Both the position numbers and the translations under genes were made by a program. The notes below the pieces were generated by a model. That model had not been told where the DNA came from and did not search any database. It saw only the letters and a program-made list of their open reading frames with translations. Of a DNA stretch of 64,000 nucleotides, positions 31,171-40,740 are shown one piece after another (positions within the stretch are counted from its first letter, which is position 1; every line of letters starts with the position of its first letter). The stretch comes from Buchnera aphidicola str. Ua (Uroleucon ambrosiae) (GTDB lineage Bacteria; Pseudomonadota; Gammaproteobacteria; Enterobacterales; Enterobacteriaceae), in the NCBI RefSeq assembly GCF_000225465.1, contig NC_017259.1, positions 551,381 through 615,380 on the forward strand. The letters run 5' to 3'.

Positions 31171-32820
31171 TTATGTATTAAAAGATCTATAAAAATGAAT
31201 TAATCCTTGAGTAGAAGAATCATAATTATTATTATGAAGATTATGTTTTAAATTATAATAAATATCTTTAGATAATTCTTTTCCAATTTCAACACCCCAT
31301 TGATCAAAACTAAAAATATTTAATATGTAACCTTGAACAAAAATTTTATGTTCATATAATGCAATTAATGCACCTAAATTATAAGGAGTAATTTTTCGTA
31401 TTAATATTGAATTAGTAGGTTTGTTCCCTTCACATATTTTAAAAGGTAAAACTCTATTAATTTCTTTTTGATTTTTTTGAGATAATATTAAATCGTGTAA
31501 AACTGTATCATGCGATTTACCAAAAGCTAATGCTTGTGTTTGAGCTAAAAAATTAGATATTAATTTAAGATGATGGTTTTCTAAATCATTATGTGATAAA
31601 ATTGGAGCAATAAAGTCACAAGGAATTAATTTAGTTCCTTGATGTATTAATTGATAAAATGCATGTTGACCATTAGTTCCCGGTTCACCCCAAATAATAG
31701 GACCTGTTTGATAAAATATTCTTTTACCATCTCTATTAATAGATTTTCCATTTGATTCCATATTAGATTGTTGAAAATATGCTGAAAAACGATGCATATA
31801 CTGATCATAAGGTAAGATTGCTTCTGTTTCAGAACCAAAAAAATTAGTATACCAAATACTAATCAAAGCTAATAATACTGGAATATTATGATAATAATCA
31901 GTATTATAAAAATGATTATCCATCGCATGCGCACCATCTAAAAATTTTTCAAAATTATTAAATCCAATCGATAATATAATAGATAGCCCTGCTGAAGACC
32001 ACAATGAAAAACGTCCACCGACCCAATCCCAAAATTTAAAAATATTGTTTATATTAATACCAAAATTTAAAGCATTGCTAACATTAGCAGATAAAGCAAA
32101 AAAATGCTTATCTAAAGTTTTTATATCTTTAGAATAATTCAAAAACCACTTTTTTGCACTCTTTGCATTTGTAATAGTTTCATCTGTTGTAAATGTTTTA
32201 GAAGCTATTAAAAAAATAGTTTTTTCAGGATGTATTTGTTTTAATACTTTTAAAAGATGACTACTATCAATGTTAGAAACATAATGTATATTTAAATGAT
32301 TTTTATAAGGATATAGTGCTTCACTAACCATATATGGACCTAAATCAGATCCACCAATCCCAATATTGACAACATCTGAAATTGATTTACCTGTATAACC
32401 TTTCCAGTTTCCATTAATTACATCTTGTGAAAAGTTTTTCATTTTTTCTAATAAACAATTTATTTCTAACATAATATTACAATTATTAATAATAATAGGA
32501 TAATTAGCTCGATTACGTAATGCTATATGCAAAACAGAACGATCTTCTGTTTGATTTATTTTAGCTCCAGAGAACATTAGTTTTATTGCAGATTTTACAT
32601 CCGTTTCTTGAGCTAAATTAATTAAATATTTCAAAGTCTCATCAGTCATGCGATTTTTTGAAAAATCAATTAACATTTCTTTTTCAAATAAAATGGAAAA
32701 CTTTTTGAATCGATTAATATCATTTAAAAATAGTTCTTTTAAATGTACATGCTCTATTTTTTTAAAGTGGTTTTGTAAATGTTGATATGATTTAGTATGA
32801 TTCAAATTAATATTTTTCAT
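31171..32820 (-). CDS. pgi: Glucose-6-phosphate isomerase
   Basis: Pgi interconverts glucose 6-phosphate and fructose 6-phosphate. I start at [11 protein letters not shown] (ATG 32820), which gives 549 residues, the E. coli length; upstream ATG codons would add up to 22 unmatched residues. Family blocks are [45 protein letters not shown] and [13 protein letters not shown] with catalytic His and Glu residues (MESNGK). It lies upstream of mtlA on the same strand, and MtlD makes its substrate fructose 6-phosphate. Confidence 0.97.
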   Translation of the reverse strand: MKNINLNHTKSYQHLQNHFKKIEHVHLKELFLNDINRFKKFSILFEKEMLIDFSKNRMTDETLKYLINLAQETDVKSAIKLMFSGAKINQTEDRSVLHIALRNRANYPIIINNCNIMLEINCLLEKMKNFSQDVINGNWKGYTGKSISDVVNIGIGGSDLGPYMVSEALYPYKNHLNIHYVSNIDSSHLLKVLKQIHPEKTIFLIASKTFTTDETITNAKSAKKWFLNYSKDIKTLDKHFFALSANVSNALNFGININNIFKFWDWVGGRFSLWSSAGLSIILSIGFNNFEKFLDGAHAMDNHFYNTDYYHNIPVLLALISIWYTNFFGSETEAILPYDQYMHRFSAYFQQSNMESNGKSINRDGKRIFYQTGPIIWGEPGTNGQHAFYQLIHQGTKLIPCDFIAPILSHNDLENHHLKLISNFLAQTQALAFGKSHDTVLHDLILSQKNQKEINRVLPFKICEGNKPTNSILIRKITPYNLGALIALYEHKIFVQGYILNIFSFDQWGVEIGKELSKDIYYNLKHNLHNNNYDSSTQGLIHFYRSFNT

Positions 32821-33120
32821 CACAGAATTCATCTCTCTTAAAATAGCACTAATTTTAGTTGTATTGCTTTTATATTTATTGCGCATATGTTTAAAAATTA
32901 TTAAATTTTAAATAATGTTTTATATTTATTTTTTTATATTTTTGATAGATAATAATATACTTATTTTTTAAAAATATTTTTAATATATATTAAATGTTTA
33001 ATAAATAAAATATTATATAATTAAAATTATAATTAATTATCAATATACTTAATTCTTAAGAAATATTATTAGCTAACTTTATTAGAAAAATAATCAGGTT
33101 TAAAGAAATAAAAAAACATA

Positions 33121-33672
33121 ATGACAATTAATCAAAATAATTTAATTTGGATAGATTTAGAAATGACAGGTCTAAATCCTAAGATACATCGTATTATTGA
33201 AATTGCTACATTAATTACAGATAACTTATTAAATATAATTGCAGAAGGACCAGTTATTTCAATATATCAAAAAGAAAAATATATGTTACGTATGGATCAA
33301 TGGAATACCATAACACATACAGAAAATGGATTAATAACACGTGTAAAAAATAGTATATATAATGAAACGAAAGCAGAACTTGAAACTATAGTATTTTTAA
33401 AAAAATGGGTGCCTATACAATCATCTCCAATGTGTGGAAATAGTATTACTCAAGATCGAATATTTTTACTAAAATATATGCCTACATTAGAAAATTATTT
33501 TCATTATAGAAATATTGATGTTAGTACTCTTAAAGAATTAGCTTATCGATGGAATCCAAAAATTTTAAAAAATTTTCAAAAAAAAAATGTACATAGAGCA
33601 TTAGAAGATATTCGTGAATCTATTTTAGAATTAAATTTTTATAAAAATAACTTTTTCAAAAAGAATACTTGA
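33121..33672 (+). CDS. orn: Oligoribonuclease
   Basis: Orn degrades di- and short oligoribonucleotides 3'-5' and is essential in E. coli. The 183 residues (E. coli 181) have all DEDDh residues: WIDLEMTGL near residue 10, [10 protein letters not shown] near residue 105 and [11 protein letters not shown] near residue 160. tRNA-Gly follows after 38 bases, matching the E. coli orn-glyVXY neighbourhood. Confidence 0.97.
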   Translation: MTINQNNLIWIDLEMTGLNPKIHRIIEIATLITDNLLNIIAEGPVISIYQKEKYMLRMDQWNTITHTENGLITRVKNSIYNETKAELETIVFLKKWVPIQSSPMCGNSITQDRIFLLKYMPTLENYFHYRNIDVSTLKELAYRWNPKILKNFQKKNVHRALEDIRESILELNFYKNNFFKKNT

Positions 33673-33710
33673 AAAATATCTTTTATAAATATAAAATGAA
33701 GTTTATTATT

Positions 33711-33786
33711 GCGGGAATAGCTCAGTTGGTAGAGCACAACCTTGCCAAGGTTGGGGTCGCGAGTTCGAATCTCGTTTCCCGCTCCA
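33711..33786 (+). tRNA. tRNA-Gly(GCC)
   Basis: The acceptor GCGGGAA pairs with TTCCCGC, the anticodon loop is CTTGCCAAG (GCC), the T-loop is TTCGAAT, and TCCA at the 3' end shows the CCA is encoded. It follows orn, as the glycine tRNA cluster does in E. coli, but only one copy remains. Confidence 0.98.
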
Positions 33787-33872
33787 TATTTATAACATAA
33801 AACATATTCAAAAAAATATATAAAAATTATTTTAATTTAAAATTAGTGCAAGAAAAAAATGAGGAATATGCA

Positions 33873-34740
33873 ATGATTTTTTATTGCTCTTCTAAATGGA
33901 TAATACTGTTTACTTTTTTAATGACATTAGAAAATCAAAACAAAAAACTATTTGAAAAACACGATCTAAAAAAAATAAACTATTTTTTTTTGAAAATATA
34001 CATGTGATAAAAAAAAAATACCAAAAAATAACAAGATACATCAATCAAAAAAAATTGAAATTATAGTAGATGCTGGACATGGCGGACAAGATCCTGGAGC
34101 TATTGGCCAAAAGGGGTTACAAGAAAAAAAAATAAATATTGCAATAGCTTTAAAAATTAGTAAATTACTTAATCATGATCATATGTTTCATGCTATATTA
34201 ACTCGTAAAACTGACATTTATCTTTCAATAAAAAAAAGAAAAGAATTTTTTAAAAAACATCATGCAAATTTATTAATATCTATTCATGTAGACTCTTCTA
34301 AAAAAAAATCTGTTTCTGGAGCATCCATCTGGATCATTTCAAAAAATAGAATGTATCGTGAAATTAATAGTTATTTAAAAAAACCATCAATAATATTATT
34401 TTCTAAACAAATTGAAAATATTCTTAAAGAACATCAGCATGATATATTTTTAAAAAAAACAATATTAGATTTACAATCTAATGATTTTAAAGAAATAGAG
34501 TTAGAAATAGCTCAAAAAATATTAAAAGAACTAAAAAAAAAAATTAAACTACATAAAAAATCTCCAAACTATGCTAGTTTAGGCATATTAAGTTCTATTA
34601 ACATACCTTCAATATTAATAGAAACAGGTTTTATTACCAATATTTTAGAAGAACAAAAATTAAAAACAACTATTTATCAAAATAAAATTGCTCAAGCAAT
34701 TTATTTAGCTCTGAAGAATTATTTTAATCATTTAAATTAA
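33873..34740 (+). pseudogene. amiB: N-acetylmuramoyl-L-alanine amidase AmiB, frameshifted at two homopolymers
   Basis: AmiB cleaves peptidoglycan cross-bridges at the septum. A GAGG site (33861-33864) precedes the ATG at 33873, which encodes a signal-peptide-like start (MIFYCSSKWIILFTFLM). This frame ends after the T9 tract (33983-33991). The amidase domain reads open in another frame from about 33994 to 34740 with all zinc and catalytic residues: VDAGHGGQDPGA, the Glu in LQEKKIN, SIHVDS and LIETGF. One extra base at T9 and one at the A10 tract (34009-34018) join everything. The longest uninterrupted frame starts only at ATG 34183, after the first zinc ligand, so it alone would be inactive. 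Confidence 0.88.
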
Positions 34741-34783
34741 AAAAATAATTATGCGAATATTATAAAATATAGAATTATGCTCA

Positions 34784-34818
34784 TTAAGCATCTTTATTAA
34801 GAGATAAAAGATGCTTAA
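34784..34818. terminator. Hairpin between convergent amiB and rpmE
   Basis: TTAAGCATCTTT and AAAGATGCTTAA form a perfect 12-base-pair stem with an 11-base loop. It lies exactly between two converging genes. Neither side has a long U-run, so it may act as a weak terminator or as a 3'-end stabiliser. Confidence 0.5.
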
Positions 34819-34852
34819 ATCTTAGATAATAATTGCAATTTTTAATTCTTTC

Positions 34853-35053
34853 TTATAATTTAAAACGCTTTTTAAATCTTTCAACACGACCTCCTGTATC
34901 AACAATTCTTTGCTTTCCTGTATAAAAAGGATGACATTTTGCACATATATCTAAATTAAGATTATGATTAATAGTAGAAAAAATTTCAATTATATTACCG
35001 CAAGAACAAGTAGCAGTTATTTTAGAATAATTAGGATGAATTTTTTTTTTCAT
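34853..35053 (-). CDS. rpmE: 50S ribosomal protein L31
   Basis: L31 bridges the ribosomal subunits. I start at [11 protein letters not shown] (ATG 35053; 66 residues), which aligns with E. coli MKKDIHPKYEE; an ATG three codons earlier is also possible. The zinc-type cysteines are kept (CSCGN and CAKCH), as are the family motifs HPFYTGKQR and [13 protein letters not shown]. In E. coli priA, cytR and ftsN lie between rpmE and hslV; priA and cytR are gone here, and ftsN persists as a miniature (see 35201-35455). Confidence 0.97.
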   Translation of the reverse strand: MKKKIHPNYSKITATCSCGNIIEIFSTINHNLNLDICAKCHPFYTGKQRIVDTGGRVERFKKRFKL

Positions 35054-35200
35054 GTAAAACATTCCTGTTAATTAATTATAAATATCTATCTTAATATTTT
35101 TTATCATTTATAATAGTTTTAATTATTTTAATATAAATATTAATATGTTCACAAAAAAATTTTCAATGTATTTATATATTCATTACATGTAGATAAGATA

Positions 35201-35455
35201 ATGTATAAAATAAAAAAAAAAAAAAAAATAGATTTATAAATTTTCATAAAAAAAAAACAAAATAGAAAACGCAATATATACATATATTTGACTATATGCA
35301 TATTTATTTTTTTTATTTTTTTAAATATTTTCAATGTTTATAGTTCTTCTAAAGAAATCAATCACAAACATATGAAAATCAATAAAAATAATAATTTATT
35401 ACCTAATAAACCAAAAGAAAAATGGAGATATATTCAAAAATTAGAAAATTTATAA
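35201..35455 (+). pseudogene. ftsN: Miniature FtsN-like gene (TM plus E domain), interrupted by one stop codon
   Basis: From 35240 to 35455 a frame encodes a basic stretch (KKKQNRKRN), one hydrophobic segment of about 20 residues (IYIYLTICIFIFFIF..), a polar linker and then LLPNKPKEKWRYIQKLENL. E. coli FtsN has GLPPKPEERWRYIKELESR at its essential E domain; the key residues W83, Y85 and L89 are all kept. The position directly upstream of hslV on the same strand is that of E. coli ftsN. The only ATG in frame is 35201, separated by one TAA (35237-35239) just after an A17 tract (35212-35228). Alternatively, +1 slippage at A17 and -1 at the A10 tract (35248-35257) give a continuous product. The SPOR domain is absent. 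FtsN activates septal peptidoglycan synthesis. Confidence 0.72.
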
Positions 35456-35664
35456 AAAAATAATTTTAAAATCAGTTTAATTTTATCATTAAAATTACAT
35501 ATATTTAAACTTTTGCAATAGAAATTTTATTAAAACAAGTGATTTTAAAAATCTATCAAACAATCATATACTATTTTTATAAAATAGTTAATTACATATT
35601 ATAAATAAGATATTTTTTATAAAAAATTATAAGAAATAAAATATTATTTCAAGAGGCTGTTCTT

Positions 35665-36219
35665 GTGACTACAATATTAAGTGTCAGATTAAAAAATAAA
35701 GTAGTAATTGGAGGTGATGGACAAGCAACTTTAGGCAATACAATTATGAAAAGTAATGTAAAAAAAATTAGATCGCTTTATCATGACCAAGTAATTGCTG
35801 GTTTTGCAGGCGGAACTGCAGATGCATTTACTTTGTTTGAAATGTTTGAAAAAAAATTAGCTATGTATCAAGGACAGTTACAACGTGCTGCTATTGAATT
35901 AGCAAAAGATTGGCGATCAGATAGAATGTTGCGAAAATTAGAAGCTTTATTAGCAGTAGCTGATAAAGATACTTCATTAATTATTACAGGAAATGGAGAT
36001 GTCATACAACCTGAAGATGATTTGATAGCTATAGGATCAGGTGGATCTTATGCGCAATCTTCTGCTAAAGCGTTAATAGATAATACAAATTTAAATGCTC
36101 ATGAAATTGTAGAAAAATCATTACATATAGCTGCTAACATTTGCATATATACAAATCATACATTTACTATAAAAGAACTATTTTCAGAAAATAAGGAATT
36201 ATCTTTATGTCTGACATGA
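35665..36219 (+). CDS. hslV: ATP-dependent protease peptidase subunit HslV
   Basis: HslV is the proteasome-like peptidase of the HslVU complex. The start is GTG at 35665 with AAGAGG eight bases upstream; E. coli hslV also starts with GTG. After Met removal the catalytic threonine is residue 1 (TTILSV). Conserved blocks are [24 protein letters not shown] and [10 protein letters not shown]. At 184 residues it is eight longer than E. coli, and its last 13 bases overlap the start of hslU, so the two are translationally coupled. Confidence 0.97.
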   Translation: MTTILSVRLKNKVVIGGDGQATLGNTIMKSNVKKIRSLYHDQVIAGFAGGTADAFTLFEMFEKKLAMYQGQLQRAAIELAKDWRSDRMLRKLEALLAVADKDTSLIITGNGDVIQPEDDLIAIGSGGSYAQSSAKALIDNTNLNAHEIVEKSLHIAANICIYTNHTFTIKELFSENKELSLCLT

Positions 36220-37538
36220 CTCCTCCTCAAATTGTTTCTGAACTTGACAAATTTATAATTGGTCAAGAAAAAGCAAAAAGAGCTGTATCTATTGCATTAA
36301 GAAATCGTTGGCGTCGAATGCAATTAAAAAATGAACTACGTCATGAAATTACTCCTAAAAATATTTTAATGATTGGTCCAACAGGAGTAGGTAAAACAGA
36401 AATTGCAAGACGTTTAGCGAAATTAGCAAATTCTCCTTTTATCAAAGTTGAAGCTACTAAATTTACTGAAGTTGGATATGTTGGAAAAGAAGTTGATTCA
36501 ATTATTCGCGATCTAACTGATGCAGCAATAAAAATGATTCGAATTAAAAATATTGAAAATAATAAAATTCGAGTCGAAGAAATAGTAGAAGAAAAAATAT
36601 TAGATGTACTTGTTCCAAGACCAGATAAAAATTGGACAGAAAATGAAAAAAATGAAAGTCTTTCAAAGACTATTCAAATATTTCGAAAAAAATTACGAGA
36701 AGGTTTGTTAGATGAAAAAGAAATAGAAATAAATTTATTATCTACAACTATGGGAATTGAGATTATGGCTCCTCCAGGTATGGAAGATTTAACAAATCAA
36801 TTACAATCTTTATTTCAAAATTTAGGAGGAAATAAAAAAAACAGAAGACGTCTTAAAATTAAAGATGCAAGAATATTATTAACAGAAGAAGAAGCAACAA
36901 AACTAATTAATCAAGAAGAAATTAAAAAAGAAGCAATTAATGCAGTAGAACAAAATGGTATTGTTTTTATTGATGAAATTGATAAAATTTGTAAAAGAGG
37001 TGATACTTCTGGTCCAGATATTTCACGAGAAGGAGTGCAAAGAGATTTATTACCTCTAGTTGAAGGATGTACAGTATCAACGAAATATGGAATGGTGAAA
37101 ACAGATCATATTTTATTTATTGCTTCTGGAGCTTTTCAAACATCTACTCCCTCAGATTTAATTCCAGAATTACAAGGACGTTTACCTATTAAAGTCGAAT
37201 TACAAGCGCTTACTATAGATGATTTTGAAAAAATTTTAACTGAACCAAGAGCATCTATTACTGCGCAATATAAAGCTCTTATGAATACAGAAGGTGTTGA
37301 TATTAATTTTACAAAAGAAGGAATACGCAATATCGCAGAAGCAGCTTGGAAAGTAAATGAATCTATGGAAAATATTGGGGCACGTCGATTACATACTGTA
37401 TTAGAAAAATTAATGGAAGATATTTCATTTAATGCAAGTGATCATCATGGAAAAACAATTAAAATTAATGAACAGTATGTAGGAGAACATTTAGATCAAT
37501 TAGTATCTAATGAAGATTTAAGTCGTTTTATTTTATGA
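36207..37538 (+). CDS. hslU: ATP-dependent protease ATPase subunit HslU
   Basis: HslU is the AAA+ unfoldase that feeds HslV. Its 443 residues match E. coli in length and ends ([20 protein letters not shown].. to [13 protein letters not shown] NEDLSRFIL). Walker A is [15 protein letters not shown] near residue 57, the pore motif is in [10 protein letters not shown], Walker B is [11 protein letters not shown] near residue 250, and sensor 2 is in IGARRLHT. An AAGGA site lies inside the end of hslV. Confidence 0.98.
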   Translation: MSDMTPPQIVSELDKFIIGQEKAKRAVSIALRNRWRRMQLKNELRHEITPKNILMIGPTGVGKTEIARRLAKLANSPFIKVEATKFTEVGYVGKEVDSIIRDLTDAAIKMIRIKNIENNKIRVEEIVEEKILDVLVPRPDKNWTENEKNESLSKTIQIFRKKLREGLLDEKEIEINLLSTTMGIEIMAPPGMEDLTNQLQSLFQNLGGNKKNRRRLKIKDARILLTEEEATKLINQEEIKKEAINAVEQNGIVFIDEIDKICKRGDTSGPDISREGVQRDLLPLVEGCTVSTKYGMVKTDHILFIASGAFQTSTPSDLIPELQGRLPIKVELQALTIDDFEKILTEPRASITAQYKALMNTEGVDINFTKEGIRNIAEAAWKVNESMENIGARRLHTVLEKLMEDISFNASDHHGKTIKINEQYVGEHLDQLVSNEDLSRFIL

Positions 37539-37630
37539 TTTTATTTTAAATATTTATCAGTTTTAAATGTTTGAAAATATATGAATGTTTTTATTATATA
37601 AAATATTTTGAATTAATTTTTAATTTGCTA

Positions 37631-37655
37631 TTGAAAAAAAAAAATAAAACCTTAC
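37631..37655 (+). promoter_or_regulatory. Heat-shock (sigma-32-like) promoter of ibpA with an A11 tract
   Basis: TTGAAA (37631-37636) fits the sigma-32 -35 core, and CCTTAC (37650-37655) is a degenerate -10 after 13 bases. The spacer contains a run of eleven adenines (37634-37644). An adenine run in the ibpA heat-shock promoter is known in pea-aphid Buchnera, where loss of one base abolishes heat induction. That this is the homologous element is inferred from position and composition. Confidence 0.5.
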
Positions 37656-37765
37656 TATGAATAAAAGGATATTTTAATTTTCTTATAGTAAATATTTCAG
37701 AAAATATTAACATTTAAATTAATATTTTAATTTTGATAATCAAAAATATTTTTAAGGAGCTTATT

Positions 37766-38248
37766 ATGTCTTACAGTTCTCTTTCATTTGTTCCTAATTT
37801 TAATGATAATAATATTTTTTCAAATAGATTTAACCAAATTGATAAAATGTTTAGTACTTTAACAGGGGAAAAACCTATTTCTGATACACCAAAATATAAT
37901 CTATATCAAATTAATGAAACTGAATATCAATTAATACTCAGCGTGCCAGGGTTTAAAGAAGAAGAATTAGATATCTCTGTCCATAATCACCAGTTATCTA
38001 TTCAAGGAAAAAAACAAGTTCACAATGAAAGCAAAAAAAAAGAAAATAATAATTGGTTACATAAAGGCATAATATTTAGTAATTTTTCTCTAAACTTTAA
38101 TTTAGATCATAAAATTCAAGTAAAAAAAGCTGAATTATCTTTAGGTTTATTAAAGTTAAATTTTGAATGCCATATTCCTGAAGAAGAAAAACCAAAAAAA
38201 ATTTCTATTAATATTCCTAATAATACAAATATAATTGATCAAAAATAA
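37766..38248 (+). CDS. ibpA: Small heat-shock protein IbpA
   Basis: IbpA is a holdase that keeps aggregating proteins refoldable for DnaK and ClpB. The start MSYSSLSFVPNF (ATG 37766) has AAGGAG seven bases upstream. An in-frame ATG eleven codons earlier lacks such a site. The 160 residues include an N-terminal arm and the alpha-crystallin domain (YNLYQINETEYQLILSVPGF, ELDISVHNHQLSIQGKK). The C-terminus is longer than E. coli IbpA (137). It stands alone with its own promoter and terminator, and ibpB is absent. Confidence 0.95.
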   Translation: MSYSSLSFVPNFNDNNIFSNRFNQIDKMFSTLTGEKPISDTPKYNLYQINETEYQLILSVPGFKEEELDISVHNHQLSIQGKKQVHNESKKKENNNWLHKGIIFSNFSLNFNLDHKIQVKKAELSLGLLKLNFECHIPEEEKPKKISINIPNNTNIIDQK

Positions 38249-38292
38249 AATTTAAACATATAAAAAAATCTTCATGTATTTTTTAAATATAA

Positions 38293-38331
38293 ACAATCAT
38301 TGTATTTATCAGAAAAAAGTACAATGATTGT
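38293..38331 (+). terminator. Terminator hairpin after ibpA
   Basis: ACAATCATTGTA and TACAATGATTGT form a perfect 12-base-pair stem with a 15-base loop, followed by ATTTCT. It lies between ibpA and the co-directional fpr, so it probably isolates the heat-shock transcript. Confidence 0.6.
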
Positions 38332-38358
38332 ATTTCTAACAATAATTGAGAATAGATA

Positions 38359-39120
38359 ATGAATCCATGGATTATTGCAAATGTTTTAGCAATTAAAAAG
38401 TGGACTAATAATTTATTTAGTCTGATTTTAAATGCTTCTATCGATCCTTTTTATGCAGGACAATTCAATAAATTATCTGTTTATGATGATACTAATGTTA
38501 CCAATCGTAATAGAATTCAAAGAGCATATTCATATCTTAATGCTCCTAAAGATAAGAATATAGAAATTTATATAGTACGCGTTAAAAACGGAAAAATGAG
38601 TAATATATTATATAATCTGAAAAGTGGTGATAACATTTTTATTAAACAAAAATCCTTTGGTTTTTTTGTTATTAATGAAATACCAGATTGTAAAAATTTA
38701 TGGATGTTTGCTACCGGTACTGCTATCGGTCCTTATTGTTCAATATTACAAGAAGGTAAAAATCTTGATAGGTTTAACAAAATTATTTTAATACATGCAG
38801 TACGATATCAACATGAATTAACTTATTTACCATTGATGCAAGAATTATACAAACAATATAATGGTAAACTCAACATTCAAACAATTACTAGTCAAGAAAA
38901 AAATCATAATTCTTTAACAGGAAGAATACCTATTTTATTACAAAATAATATTTTAGAAAAAAAAGTTGGTTTAACAATACAATCTAATACCTCGCATGTT
39001 ATGTTATGCGGAAATCCTGCAATGATAAAAGATACATGTTTATTTTTAAAAAATAATAGAAATATGAAAAAACATTTACGTCGTGAAAAAGGTCATATTA
39101 CTTTAGAAAATTATTGGTAA
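38359..39120 (+). CDS. fpr: Flavodoxin/ferredoxin--NADP reductase
   Basis: Fpr passes electrons from NADPH through FAD to flavodoxin or ferredoxin. The 253 residues (E. coli 248) have the FAD-binding RAYSYLNAP (RxYS), the NADPH-binding [11 protein letters not shown] and the cysteine-glycine block [10 protein letters not shown]. The C-terminus ENYW matches E. coli EHYW. Likely partners are the ferredoxin Fdx at 61.5 kb and Fe-S enzymes. It converges with epmA. Confidence 0.96.
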   Translation: MNPWIIANVLAIKKWTNNLFSLILNASIDPFYAGQFNKLSVYDDTNVTNRNRIQRAYSYLNAPKDKNIEIYIVRVKNGKMSNILYNLKSGDNIFIKQKSFGFFVINEIPDCKNLWMFATGTAIGPYCSILQEGKNLDRFNKIILIHAVRYQHELTYLPLMQELYKQYNGKLNIQTITSQEKNHNSLTGRIPILLQNNILEKKVGLTIQSNTSHVMLCGNPAMIKDTCLFLKNNRNMKKHLRREKGHITLENYW

Positions 39121-39133
39121 AAATTTTTAAAAT

Positions 39134-40111
39134 CTAACAACGATCTAACGGAAATGTCATCACTTCATTAATGCTTTTTTTATTTAAGATAAACATAATT
39201 AATCGATCTAATCCTATTGCTACTCCAGAGCAATTAGGTAAACCATAAGATAAAGCATCTAATAAATAATTATCTATTTTATGTACAGGAAGATTTATTA
39301 AAATACGCTCTTTATTATCTTTAATAAATCTATTTTTTTGTTCGTTAACATCAGTCAGTTCATAAAAACCATTTCCTAGCTCTATACCTTGAAAAAAAAT
39401 TTCAAATCTTTCTGATATACGAGAATCGTTTTCATGAATAGCTGCAAGAGCTGCTTGTTCTGCAGGAAAATGATACAAAAATAAAGGTGTAGTCTTACCT
39501 AAATGAGGTTCAATATGCAAAGTAAATAATAATTGTATGAATTTATTAATATTATTTTCAAGATAAGTTAAATGATTTAGTTTTAATTTTTTAGAAATGT
39601 GATTTAATTCTTTTAAATTAGTAGATAAGGGATCAATTTCTAAAAATTTTATGAATATATCTTGATAAGAACTTTTTTTACATGGATTACAATTTAAAAT
39701 TTTTTGAAAAAATTTATCAATTTCTGAAATAAATTCTTTCATTGTAAAAAAAGGTTGATACCATTCTAACATAGTAAATTCTGGGTTATGATATCGGCCT
39801 AATTCTTTATTTCTAAAACTATGAGATATTTGATATATGGGTCCACTTCCTGCTGCTAATAAACGTTTCATGTGATATTCTGGGCTAGTAACTAACCATA
39901 ACTTTAATTTATCTATATCATTATTAACTTCATAATAGTTAGTTTCAAATGGGACTAAATTGACATCTGTTACTGTTGAACGTGATAATATTGGTGTTTC
40001 TACTTCTAAAATTTTTTTTTTAAAAAAAAATAAACGAATGTTAGAAATAATTTCTGCTCTTTTAATTAAATTTTTAATAGAAGCACTAGGTTTCCAAGTA
40101 TCGTTTTTCAT
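39134..40111 (-). CDS. epmA: Elongation factor P--(R)-beta-lysine ligase
   Basis: EpmA attaches (R)-beta-lysine to EF-P, which relieves stalling at proline runs. It has 325 residues, as in E. coli, with only the class II lysyl-tRNA-synthetase-like catalytic core and no anticodon-binding domain. Motif 2 is in FRNKELGRYHNPEFTMLEWY and motif 3 in CSGVAIGLDRLIMF. It needs EpmB-made beta-lysine, and no epmB is in this window. It is divergent from coaD. Confidence 0.95.
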   Translation of the reverse strand: MKNDTWKPSASIKNLIKRAEIISNIRLFFFKKKILEVETPILSRSTVTDVNLVPFETNYYEVNNDIDKLKLWLVTSPEYHMKRLLAAGSGPIYQISHSFRNKELGRYHNPEFTMLEWYQPFFTMKEFISEIDKFFQKILNCNPCKKSSYQDIFIKFLEIDPLSTNLKELNHISKKLKLNHLTYLENNINKFIQLLFTLHIEPHLGKTTPLFLYHFPAEQAALAAIHENDSRISERFEIFFQGIELGNGFYELTDVNEQKNRFIKDNKERILINLPVHKIDNYLLDALSYGLPNCSGVAIGLDRLIMFILNKKSINEVMTFPLDRC

Positions 40112-40159
40112 ATCTATTCTTCTTTAAGAGTTTATAAGTAAATAAATAAAAATACAAAT

Positions 40160-40657
40160 ATGAATAAAACTGCAATTTATCCAGGTACATTTGATCCAAT
40201 TACATATGGACATTTAGATATTATAATACGTGCAACAAAGATATTTGATAATATTATCATTGCTATTTCTAAAAATACACAAAAAAAACCAATTTTTAAT
40301 TTACAAGAAAGAATTCAATTGACCCAGAAAGTTACATTGCATCTTAAAAATATTAAAAAAGTACTTGGTTTTAACGATTTACTAGCTAATTTAGCTAAAA
40401 CAGAAAAATCTAATATTTTAATTAGAGGTGTTCGAACAATCTTTGATTTTGATTATGAAATAAAATTAGCAGCAATTAATAAACAAATTTACCCAAAATT
40501 AGATAGCATATTTTTTCTTTCATCGAAAGAAGTTTCATTTATATCTTCCTCATTTGTTAAAGAAATAGCAAAATATAATGGTAATGTTGAACCATATCTA
40601 CCCAAAGAAGTTCATATCGCATTATTAAAAAAATTTCATAAACAATCTATTAAATAA
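40160..40657 (+). CDS. coaD: Phosphopantetheine adenylyltransferase
   Basis: CoaD converts 4'-phosphopantetheine to dephospho-CoA. The 165 residues (E. coli 159) contain the nucleotidyltransferase TxGH motif in YPGTFDPITYGHLDI, the substrate-binding RGVRTIFDFDYE and the second nucleotide motif ISSSFVKE. It is followed by a strong bidirectional terminator. Confidence 0.97.
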   Translation: MNKTAIYPGTFDPITYGHLDIIIRATKIFDNIIIAISKNTQKKPIFNLQERIQLTQKVTLHLKNIKKVLGFNDLLANLAKTEKSNILIRGVRTIFDFDYEIKLAAINKQIYPKLDSIFFLSSKEVSFISSSFVKEIAKYNGNVEPYLPKEVHIALLKKFHKQSIK

Positions 40658-40671
40658 TCATCTTTTATTTT

Positions 40672-40715
40672 AAAAAAAATGGTAGGATATATACTATAAC
40701 CTACCATTTTTTTTT
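40672..40715. terminator. Strong bidirectional terminator between coaD and the orphan gene
   Basis: AAAAAAAATGGTAGG and CCTACCATTTTTTTT form a perfect 15-base-pair stem with a 13-base loop. Because one arm begins with an A-run and the other ends with a T-run, each strand has a U-tract after the hairpin, so it can stop both converging transcripts. Confidence 0.8.
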
Positions 40716-40740
40716 AAAACAATTAAAAAATTTTATATTT

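Noticed and set aside
31647..31838. 63-codon minus-strand frame inside pgi
   Set aside because: It is an alternative frame of a fully conserved pgi.
33991..33993. TGA in the amiB region as a possible selenocysteine or read-through codon
   Set aside because: The surrounding homology is restored by homopolymer length changes instead, and no SECIS-like structure or selenoprotein family is involved.
35149..35334. 61-codon minus-strand frame rich in Phe and Ile
   Set aside because: It is the complement of the A17/A10 tracts and the hydrophobic segment of the ftsN-like gene; no start signal or homology.
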